Position numbers and translations under genes: made by a program | Notes under the pieces: generated by a model | Told to the model about the DNA's origin: nothing | The model's input: only the letters and a program-made list of their open reading frames with translations | Databases searched by the model: none | Assembly: GCA_020442275.1 (NCBI GenBank) | Contig: JAGRKN010000082.1 | Coordinates: 622-44,634 of the forward strand | Direction: 5' to 3' | DNA length: 44,013 nt | Source: Rhodoblastus sp. | GTDB lineage: Bacteria > Pseudomonadota > Alphaproteobacteria > Rhizobiales > Beijerinckiaceae | Part shown: positions 1-6,058 of the stretch, in pieces | Layout of the letters: each line of letters starts with the position of its first letter | Position numbering within the stretch: position 1 is the first letter of the stretch

Positions 1-43
1 GGACGAAGCCGCGCGCGCGCTCCGTGTATTTTTCCATATTCAT
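1..43 (-). CDS. clpB: ClpB disaggregase, N-terminal fragment (runs off window)
   Basis: Only the first 14 codons are present, reading MNMEKYTERARGFV. This matches the start of alphaproteobacterial ClpB, the AAA+ disaggregase that works with DnaK to rescue aggregated proteins in the cytoplasm. The ATG is at 41-43 on the minus strand and is preceded by a strong ribosome binding site, AGGAGG (plus-strand 49-54), at good spacing. It lies downstream of the DUF4167 gene on the same strand, the usual alphaproteobacterial order. I found no clear heat-shock promoter in the 169 bases between the two genes, so it may be read from further upstream. The call rests on a short peptide plus gene order. Confidence 0.8.
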   Translation of the reverse strand, partial: MNMEKYTERARGFV

Positions 44-175
44 GCCGACCTCCTGGCCCGCCGACCGAGCCCCGTAGCAGCTCGACCGCGGCAATACTCG
101 AACGATTCGGTCCCATTGGCGACCGTCGTCCGAGATTTAGGAAGCCGTCTCAGGTTCTTGAAGGCCCTGCGACAG

Positions 176-205
176 GCCTGCGACGTCGAAATTGCCGCCG
201 CAGGC
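176..205 (-). terminator. Hairpin just after the DUF4167 gene, terminator-like but without T-run
   Basis: Plus-strand 176-185 and 196-205 pair over 10 bp (one G-U pair on the minus-strand RNA) around a 10-base loop. The hairpin starts 8 bases past the DUF4167 stop codon. No T-tract follows, so it could be a weak terminator, an RNA stabiliser or chance. Confidence 0.3.
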
Positions 206-212
206 TGGACGA

Positions 213-1106
213 TTACTCGCCGTCCGCAGCACCGCCGTCATCCGCGGGCGTTTCGCCCCCCTCGGCGCCCGCGCCGACTAGACCGGCCGGACGGCTGCGG
301 CGACGGCGGCGTGGCCGCAGGTGGTAGCCGCCGGCGTCCTGCTGCTCGTCGCCTTCCAGCGCCGGAAGATCGGGCTGCGGCGCATCGGCCGGCAACGGGC
401 GGGGAGCGGGCGCGGTGATGAAGGCCGGCAAGCCGGCGGAGCCTTCCGGCTGCGCGACGACCCGCGTCTCGTCCGGCGGCCGCGCTTCGCCCTGGCCATC
501 GGCCGGCGGCCGCTGTTCGCGGAACCGGCGGTTGTCGCGGTTATTGAAGCCTTGGCCCTGCTGGTTGCGGTCGTTGTAGGGCCGCTCGTGGCGAGGCGGG
601 CGATCCGGCCGGTCCTGACGCCCCTCTTGTCGGTTGTCCTGCCGCTCCTGGCCGGGCTGACCGCCGTTGCCGCCGTTATAGGGTTGGCGCTCCTGATAAC
701 CGGGCGGCGGCGTGAACTGGGGCTGCTGGAACTGCGGTTGCGGCAGGCGCTCGGCGACCGAGGCAAAGCGGTCATTGACCACATCGTCCTCGTCATCCTC
801 GAATTCCGCCTCCGGCGCCGGGCGCGGCGGCTGTCCCGGCTGCGGCGGCAGAGCCGCCTGCTGCGCCGCCATCGCGGTCGCGATCAGCCGGTAATAGTGC
901 TCGGCGTGCTGCAGATAGCTTTCCGCCATCACGGGATCGCCGCTCGATTGCGCGTCGCGGGCGAGCTGCAGATATTTCTCCGCAATATGCTGCGCTGTGC
1001 CGCGCACCTTCACATCCGGCCCGTTCGACTCGTAGGTCCGCGTCAGCGGGTTCGGGCCCTTGCGATTGTTGCGCCCGCGCATTCTCTTGTTCTGACCAGG
1101 TCTCAT
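213..1106 (-). CDS. DUF4167 domain protein
   Basis: A 297-residue protein of the DUF4167 family, widespread in Hyphomicrobiales; its function is not established. The conserved domain is at the N-terminus (about residues 1-90). It is rich in Arg and Asn at the very start (MRPGQNKRMRGRNN), then has a helical section with repeated Tyr/His/Glu (AESYLQHAEHYYRLI). The rest, about residues 95-297, is low-complexity and probably disordered: Gln/Pro/Arg/Asn/Gly-rich with RG- and DNR-like motifs. This suggests, but does not prove, RNA binding. The ATG at 1106 has an AGGA ribosome site seven bases upstream. It sits between prmC (upstream) and clpB (downstream), all on the minus strand, as in many relatives. 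Confidence 0.85.
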   Translation of the reverse strand: MRPGQNKRMRGRNNRKGPNPLTRTYESNGPDVKVRGTAQHIAEKYLQLARDAQSSGDPVMAESYLQHAEHYYRLIATAMAAQQAALPPQPGQPPRPAPEAEFEDDEDDVVNDRFASVAERLPQPQFQQPQFTPPPGYQERQPYNGGNGGQPGQERQDNRQEGRQDRPDRPPRHERPYNDRNQQGQGFNNRDNRRFREQRPPADGQGEARPPDETRVVAQPEGSAGLPAFITAPAPRPLPADAPQPDLPALEGDEQQDAGGYHLRPRRRRRSRPAGLVGAGAEGGETPADDGGAADGE

Positions 1107-1535
1107 GACGATCCTTGACTTGAACTAATCGCGAGCCTGACGGGGCCGCGTGAAATTCCGACGACATTCAGCCGCGTACAGCGCGGACATGGTTTGACCG
1201 GTCGGATCGGGTGCGATGGGCCGCCATGTCGGGTAGCGGCGAACATGTCTTCAAAAGGCGCAATCCTGAATTCTGGATCCGTGCGTTGCGAGGCGCTGAC
1301 GACGCTCTCTTGTCGGCGCTCCGCATAGCGCCTGACATCCCAGCACGAGCCTCCAGCCTGAACTCGCTCAACGAACCGGCGAAACTGCTGCGCGGGGGAG
1401 TGGCAAAACGTCTTGCCCGAAGTTCCAGCTGTCTCTCAGCCAGAATCTCTTGAAAACCTTATTAGTCGGTTTCCGCGCGCTCGCCAAGGCCTCTTGGGCT
1501 CGAACACGCAACTGACTGGAATTGTTGTCAAATCG
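1107..1535. other. 429-base gap between prmC and the DUF4167 gene
   Basis: I see no convincing gene here. Short open frames on both strands lack ribosome sites and recognisable protein character. On the minus strand there is a weak promoter-like pair (TTGGCG, 17 bases, TAATAA, near 1460-1490) that could serve the DUF4167 gene with a long leader. I would not rely on it. Confidence 0.4.
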
Positions 1536-2420
1536 TCACGTCGGCGCGAATGCGGACGCCCGCTCACGTCCCACAAGATCTTGTTCGGAATCGATTTTAT
1601 GCAAGCCCTGCTGGTTCGCGAGCCGCTCGACGTCCCCCGCCTGGCCCGATCCGAACTCGACTGCGATCACGCCGTTATGGCCAAGAATGCCAGGCGTCGC
1701 GGCGAAAAGCTCGCGATAGGCGTCGAGCCCGTCAGGCCCGCCGTCGAGCGCGAGCCACGGATCATGATCGCGAACCTCGCGATCGAGAGCGGCGAACTCG
1801 TCCACCCGAATGTACGGCGGATTCGACACGATCAGATCGAAGGGTCCGGCAAGCGCCGCCGACCACCTGCCCCGAACGACCGCGGCACGCCGACCAAGAC
1901 CGCAGGAGGCGAGGTTTGCCCGCGTGGCGGCGCAAGCCTTGTCCGAAAGGTCGACGCCGACGCCAAATGCCTCGGCAAACTCGTCGAGCAGAGCGCAGAG
2001 CAGAGCGCCCGAGCCACAGCCGAGATCGAGAATCCTGCGCGGCGCCGTGCCGTCGCGGCGCCCGACCCGCAGCGCGAGCCGCACGAGCGCCTCGCTGTCC
2101 GGGCGCGGATCGAGCACCCCCGGCCGAACCTCCAGGTCAAGCGTCCAGAAGGCGCGTCGGCCGAGTATGCGGCTTGCAGGCTCTCCCGCCGCGCGCCTTT
2201 CCAGAAACAACCGATATTGCTGCGCCTCGACTGCGGACACCGACGCGGCGGCCGCGGTCAGCAGCGCCAATCGATCGATGGAGCACGCGGCGAGCAGCAA
2301 CGCGCGCGCATCCTCGGCGGCCGCCTCGACGCCGGCGGCGCGCAAGAAAGCACGACCCGCCGCGCATGCATTGTCGCGCGACAGGCCGGCCGTGACGAAA
2401 GGCGCGTCAGGCGCCGGCAT
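1536..2420 (-). CDS. prmC: PrmC, release-factor glutamine methyltransferase
   Basis: A 294-residue SAM-dependent methyltransferase that modifies the Gln of the GGQ motif in peptide release factors RF1 and RF2 and so tunes translation termination. The N-terminal helical domain (about 1-85) is followed by the Rossmann domain, with motif I ILDLGCGSGALL and the diagnostic NPPY motif in IVSNPPYIRVDEF. I chose the ATG at 2420, giving MPAPDAPFV. The frame is open further upstream, but that part lies inside htpG and is not PrmC-like. The start overlaps the end of htpG by 14 bases, so the two are probably translationally coupled. The usual upstream partner prfA (RF1) is not here; htpG takes that place. 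Confidence 0.93.
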   Translation of the reverse strand: MPAPDAPFVTAGLSRDNACAAGRAFLRAAGVEAAAEDARALLLAACSIDRLALLTAAAASVSAVEAQQYRLFLERRAAGEPASRILGRRAFWTLDLEVRPGVLDPRPDSEALVRLALRVGRRDGTAPRRILDLGCGSGALLCALLDEFAEAFGVGVDLSDKACAATRANLASCGLGRRAAVVRGRWSAALAGPFDLIVSNPPYIRVDEFAALDREVRDHDPWLALDGGPDGLDAYRELFAATPGILGHNGVIAVEFGSGQAGDVERLANQQGLHKIDSEQDLVGRERASAFAPT

Positions 2421-4329
2421 TGGCGGCGAGCGCCCGCGCCAGCCATTTGGAGAGGCGGCGCGCGACCTCGGGCCCATTCTCGGGCGCCTCGCCCTCGGCG
2501 AGGTGCGCAAGGTCCAGCAGCAGACCACTCGCATCCTCGAAATCCGCCCGGTCGCCGGCCGTATCGAGAGCAAGCAACGCTTTGACCAGCGGATGCCCGA
2601 GATTGACTTCGAGCACAGGCTGCATCGAGGCGTCGAGACGCCCGGCGCTTGCGAGAATTCGGGCGAGCGTCCGATCCGGGGCCATGTCGCTGGCGACAAG
2701 GCAGGCCGGGCTGTCGGCGAGGCGTTCCGACACACGCACATCGGACACACGCGCGCCGAGCGCCTCTTTCATTTTCGCCAGCGTGGTCGCGGCGGCGGCG
2801 TCGAGTTCCGGTTTTGCCGGCGCTTCCGCGCCGTCGATGAGCGGCACTTGCGAAATATCCGCCTGTCCCTGGGTCACCGACCGGAACGGCTTGCCATCGA
2901 AACCGACCGCGCTCGAAACCCAGAAGGAATCGACGGGATCGGAAAGCAGCAGCACCTCGATTCCGCGTGCCCGAAAACCCTCGAGATGGGGACTCGCGGC
3001 GATCGTCGCGGCGTCTGCGCCGGTCAGATAGTAGATCGCGGTCTGATTCGGCCGGAGATCCGCGACATACTGGGCGAGCGTGCGGTCGCCCGCGCCATGC
3101 GTCGACGTCGCGAACCGCGCGAGCGCGAACAACGCATCGCGACGCTCGGGCTCCTCGTAGAGCCCCTCCTTCAGCACCGCGCCGAAATTCTTCCAGACTT
3201 CCGCAAATTTCGTGGGATCGCTGTCCGCGAGCTTGGTCAGTTCCTGGATCACTCGGCCGACGACGGCCTTTCGGATCGCGCCGAGAACCGGGCTCTTCTG
3301 CACGATCTCGCGCGACACGTTGAGTGGAACGTCGGCGGAATCGACGACCAGCGTCACGAAGCGCAGCCAGGGCGGCAGCAAGTCCGCTTCGGTCGAGACG
3401 AGCACGCGGCGGACATAGAGGCGTGACCGCCCCTTGCGCTCGGGATTGAAGAGATCGAAGGGCCGCGACCCCGGAATGAACGCGAGCGCGTCGAATTCGT
3501 AGCGGCCTTCCGCGCGCCAGTGGACGGTCAGCGCGGGCTCGTCGAACTGCCCAGCGATGGTCCGATAGAATTCAGCATATTGCTCCGCCGTGATCTCGGA
3601 ACGCGGCCGCGCCCAGAGCGCCGCGCCTTCGCTCGCCTTCTGCTCTTCGCCGCCGGCTTCGCGCACGGCGATCGGCACAGGAATGCCGGCCGAATGTTCG
3701 CCGACGATGCGCTGCAGGGTCGACACGTCGAGGTAGTCCTCTGCATCGCCCTTGAGGTGCAGCACCACGCGCGTGCCAACTTCGGGACAATCCTCGGACG
3801 CCTCGACCGAATAGGAGCTCTTGCCGTCCGACGACCATTTCCAGCCTTCCGCCTGTCCGGCGCGGCGCGAATAGACGTCGACATGGTCGGCGACGATGAA
3901 GGACGAATAGAAACCGATGCCGAATCGGCCGATCAGCGATTCCGCCGGCCCCTTGTCGCCTGCCCCCTCGAGCTTTTCCATGAAGGCGCGCGTGCCGGAA
4001 TTGGCGATGACGCCGAGCGCCTGCTCGAGGTCTTCACGGCTCATGCCGACGCCATTGTCGACGATCGAAAGAGTCTTCGCCTGCTTGTCGGCTTCGATGG
4101 CGATGCGGAACGGCGCGTCAGAGCCGGCAATCTGCCCGGTCGCCGTCTCGAATCTCAGCTTTTCGCAGGCATCCGCCGCGTTGGAAATCAGCTCGCGCAA
4201 GAAAATGTCGCGGTCGGAATAGATGGAATGGACGACGAGATCGAGAAGTCGGGCGACGTCGGCCTGGAACGGTCGCTCGATAGCGCCGCCCGTCGCGCCG
4301 GTCGCGCTATCGTTCACGGTGTCGGTCAT
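2407..4329 (-). CDS. htpG: HtpG, bacterial Hsp90 chaperone
   Basis: A 640-residue Hsp90-family chaperone that uses ATP to remodel client proteins in the cytoplasm. The N-terminal GHKL ATPase domain is clear: LRELISNAADACEKLRF with the Glu/Asn pair, the DNGVGMSREDL loop, and the RFGIGFYSSF lid region. Middle and C-terminal dimerisation domains follow at normal length; there is no MEEVD tail, as expected in bacteria. I placed the start at ATG 4329 (MTDTVNDSATG). The longer open frame adds 77 residues that are unlike HtpG and would cover the promoter. The ribosome site is weak (GGGG-rich). prmC overlaps its 3' end. The RpoH-type promoter at 4371-4399 implies heat-shock control. Confidence 0.96.
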   Translation of the reverse strand: MTDTVNDSATGATGGAIERPFQADVARLLDLVVHSIYSDRDIFLRELISNAADACEKLRFETATGQIAGSDAPFRIAIEADKQAKTLSIVDNGVGMSREDLEQALGVIANSGTRAFMEKLEGAGDKGPAESLIGRFGIGFYSSFIVADHVDVYSRRAGQAEGWKWSSDGKSSYSVEASEDCPEVGTRVVLHLKGDAEDYLDVSTLQRIVGEHSAGIPVPIAVREAGGEEQKASEGAALWARPRSEITAEQYAEFYRTIAGQFDEPALTVHWRAEGRYEFDALAFIPGSRPFDLFNPERKGRSRLYVRRVLVSTEADLLPPWLRFVTLVVDSADVPLNVSREIVQKSPVLGAIRKAVVGRVIQELTKLADSDPTKFAEVWKNFGAVLKEGLYEEPERRDALFALARFATSTHGAGDRTLAQYVADLRPNQTAIYYLTGADAATIAASPHLEGFRARGIEVLLLSDPVDSFWVSSAVGFDGKPFRSVTQGQADISQVPLIDGAEAPAKPELDAAAATTLAKMKEALGARVSDVRVSERLADSPACLVASDMAPDRTLARILASAGRLDASMQPVLEVNLGHPLVKALLALDTAGDRADFEDASGLLLDLAHLAEGEAPENGPEVARRLSKWLARALAANAGA

Positions 4330-4370
4330 CGACTGAAAGCCCCTGTTGGAATGGAGAGGCCACTCATATC

Positions 4371-4399
4371 GAAATGCGGCCTGAAAATTCAACGGCAAG
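4371..4399 (-). promoter_or_regulatory. Predicted RpoH (sigma-32) heat-shock promoter of htpG
   Basis: On the minus strand CTTGCCG (plus 4393-4399), a 13-base spacer, then CCGCATTTC (plus 4371-4379). The E. coli sigma-32 pattern is CTTGAAA, 13-14 bases, CCCCATnT. Here CTTG is perfect, the spacing is perfect and most of the -10 region matches. The predicted start would leave a leader of roughly 35 bases before the htpG ATG. htpG is a classical RpoH target, so position and gene identity agree. Confidence 0.6.
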
Positions 4400-4412
4400 A
4401 GAAAGGGAAGAG

Positions 4413-4444
4413 AAAAGGCCGACCGTGGGGCAACACGGTCGGCC
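4413..4444 (-). terminator. Strong intrinsic terminator, minus strand, upstream of htpG
   Basis: A perfect 11-bp stem (plus 4417-4427 and 4434-4444) encloses a 6-base loop and is followed on the minus strand by TTTT and a pyrimidine-rich tract. It points the same way as htpG but lies upstream of the htpG promoter. It therefore ends some transcript starting between about 4445 and 4700, where there is no protein gene on that strand. This is the main reason to suspect a small RNA gene. Confidence 0.75.
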
Positions 4445-4600
4445 TGGGTAAGGGACGCAATTACTCGACGCAACGCCTCGAAAAAACGGCCCGGCCCGCC
4501 ATTGCGCCACCGGGGGGCTGGGGGGCTGACGAAATCCGGCGACACGGCGAACCGGGCCATCGAGGCAACGGTAACAAGCTGGACCCGCTCTTGGGCCGCT
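4445..4600 (-). ncRNA. Candidate structured small RNA upstream of htpG (family unknown)
   Basis: The minus-strand RNA can fold into one long arm. The outer stem is 7 bp (plus 4560-4566 with 4475-4481). The middle stem is 13 bp (4546-4558 with 4488-4500; two G-U pairs). The inner stem is 10 bp (4536-4545 with 4504-4513; three G-U pairs). The 22-base C-rich loop is at 4514-4535. All five wobble pairs would be A-C mismatches in the plus-strand RNA, so the fold favours the minus strand. A strong terminator follows directly. The SRP-RNA signature (GGAAGGAAGCAGCC) is absent. Size (about 150-190 bases) and the single long arm recall 6S RNA, but I cannot confirm that. The 5' end is unknown. The rest of the 368-base gap (4330-4697) holds the htpG promoter and leader and no protein gene. 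Confidence 0.4.
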
Positions 4601-4697
4601 CAAGGGCAAGACTTGGGCAAAACCATGAAATTTCGTCATTTCTCGCGGCGCTTGCCGTTCTTTCGCATTCGTAGGAACATGCTGGTCGGAGCATCGA

Positions 4698-5111
4698 ATG
4701 ACGGATTCGGAGATCGCCGACCCGGAGCGGCCGGGCGCGGATGTCGTATCGGTCGCCTTTCGGCGACGCCCCGTCGCGCCCACGCCAAATAGTTCGGAGC
4801 CTCCTGCGACAAAGCAGGTGTCGTTCGACCGCCGGGAGCTCCAGACGATCCTCAACCTCTATGGCCGCCGCGTCGCTGAAGGGGAATGGCGGGATTATGC
4901 CATCGGATTCGGCGCCCAGAAGGCGGTTTTCGCGATCTTTCGGCGCGCGTCCGAGACCCCGCTGTACACGATCGAGAAGAATCCCACGCTCGCCCGGCGC
5001 CAGGGCGCTTATTCCGTCGTCTCCGCGGATGGATTCATCCTGAAGCGTGGGCATGATCTCGAGCGGGTTCTCGCCGTGCTCGACAAGAAGCTGAAGCTCG
5101 TCGTGACATAA
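4698..5111 (+). CDS. DUF2794 domain protein
   Basis: A 137-residue protein that I recognise as the DUF2794 family, small cytoplasmic proteins of unknown function found across Alphaproteobacteria. The first 45 residues or so are Pro/Arg-rich and probably flexible. The conserved part runs from about residue 45 (FDRRELQTILNLYGRRVAEGEWRD) to the end and contains the typical FAIFRRASETPLYTIEK segment. No signal peptide or membrane segment is visible. It is divergent from the candidate RNA and htpG, and its stop codon overlaps the T-tract of the terminator belonging to the convergent gene downstream. No ligand or reaction can be inferred from the sequence. Confidence 0.8.
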   Translation: MTDSEIADPERPGADVVSVAFRRRPVAPTPNSSEPPATKQVSFDRRELQTILNLYGRRVAEGEWRDYAIGFGAQKAVFAIFRRASETPLYTIEKNPTLARRQGAYSVVSADGFILKRGHDLERVLAVLDKKLKLVVT

Positions 5112-5137
5112 AAAAACGCCCCGCCGAAGCGGGGCGT
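5110..5137 (-). terminator. Intrinsic terminator of the Bax-inhibitor-1 gene
   Basis: A 9-bp GC-rich stem (5116-5124 with 5129-5137) around a CGAA loop (TTCG on the minus strand) is followed on the minus strand by seven T residues (plus A-run 5110-5116). It lies 25 bases after the stop of the minus-strand gene. It may also slow plus-strand transcription from the DUF2794 gene, but no T-run follows in that direction. Confidence 0.82.
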
Positions 5138-5162
5138 CCGATCTGCTGCGATGCAGTCAGGA

Positions 5163-5933
5163 TCATTCGTTGCGGCTACCCGTCAGCGACAGGATCGCCT
5201 GGAAGATGTTGACGAAGTCGAGATACAGCATCAGCGCGCCGTTGATCGACTTCTTCGTCGCCGTCTCATGGTCGTCGGAGGCGTAGTACATCTCCTTGAT
5301 CGCCTGCGTGTCCCACGCAGTGAGGCCTGCGAAGATCAGCACCGTCAGAATCGACAGGCCGAACTGGAACATCGAGCTCTGGACGAACACATTGACCAGG
5401 CTCGCGATGACGAGACCGATCAGGCCCATCACCAGGAACGACCCGAAGGCCGAGAGGTCACGGCGCGTCGTGTAGCCGTATAGGCTGAGACCGCCGAAGG
5501 CGGCCGCCGTGATGAAGAAGGCGCGCGTCACCGAAGCGCCGGTGAAGTACAGCAGCACCGTCGACAGCGACAGGCCCATCACGGCCGCGAAGCCGAGGAA
5601 CATGTTACGCGCAGACGCCGCCGACATGCGGTCGATCCGGAACGAGAAGATGAAGATGAAGGCCAGCGGCGCGAGCATCACCACCCACTTGAGCGGGCTC
5701 TGGTAGAGCGTCTGGCCGAACGGCGTCAGCACCATGCGGCCGGCCGCGCCGGTATTGACGACGCTCATCATATGCGCGCCGTAGGCGACGAGGCCCGTGA
5801 CGCCGAGACCCAGCGTCATGTAGTTGTACACGCCAAGCATGTACGCGCGCAGGCCCTGATCGATCTGCTGTGCGCCGGCCTGGCCTACGCTCGTGCCCCA
5901 GTGGGCGCCGGCGTTGCGGTCATAGTCGGACAT
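5163..5933 (-). CDS. Bax inhibitor-1/YccA family inner-membrane protein
   Basis: A 256-residue polytopic membrane protein of the BI-1/YccA family (UPF0005). About seven hydrophobic segments fill residues 30-245, including the family-typical QTLYQSPLKWVVMLAPLAFI and GLTAWDTQAIKEMYY regions. The last two Asp-containing segments correspond to the pH-sensing part of the calcium-leak channel known from BsYetJ. In bacteria these proteins are linked to membrane stress and to FtsH proteolysis (YccA); the role here is inferred from family only. The start at 5933 has a GGAGAG ribosome site seven bases upstream. It is a single gene with its own terminator; the ABC permease gene upstream ends 125 bases away. 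Confidence 0.9.
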   Translation of the reverse strand: MSDYDRNAGAHWGTSVGQAGAQQIDQGLRAYMLGVYNYMTLGLGVTGLVAYGAHMMSVVNTGAAGRMVLTPFGQTLYQSPLKWVVMLAPLAFIFIFSFRIDRMSAASARNMFLGFAAVMGLSLSTVLLYFTGASVTRAFFITAAAFGGLSLYGYTTRRDLSAFGSFLVMGLIGLVIASLVNVFVQSSMFQFGLSILTVLIFAGLTAWDTQAIKEMYYASDDHETATKKSINGALMLYLDFVNIFQAILSLTGSRNE

Positions 5934-6058
5934 TTAACTCTCCTTCGCGGCCCCCGGCCGCGCTGCTCTCGCGCACACAGGTGCGCAATGCGACAAATAT
6001 GATTGGCGGCCATGCCAAAGACAAGAAGGTCCGGGCATCGGCGTAAATGAACTTTCCG

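Noticed and set aside
321..1118. 265-codon plus-strand frame opposite the DUF4167 gene, Leu/Val/Arg-rich and looking like a membrane protein
   Set aside because: It is the shadow of the conserved DUF4167 protein; its apparent hydrophobicity comes from the complement of Gln/Arg/Asn codons.
1810..3426. 538-codon open frame on the plus strand opposite htpG and prmC
   Set aside because: It is antisense to two well-recognised genes, Arg/Pro-rich and without a ribosome site or family character; long antisense frames are common in GC-rich DNA.
4475..4566. SRP (4.5S) RNA as identity of the structured RNA
   Set aside because: The conserved apical motif (GGAAGGAAGCAGCC) is absent from the stem and loop.
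4673..4700. EcfG-type (GGAAC...CGTT) stress promoter before the DUF2794 gene
   Set aside because: GGAAC is present but the -10 half at the right distance reads CGAA, not CGTT.
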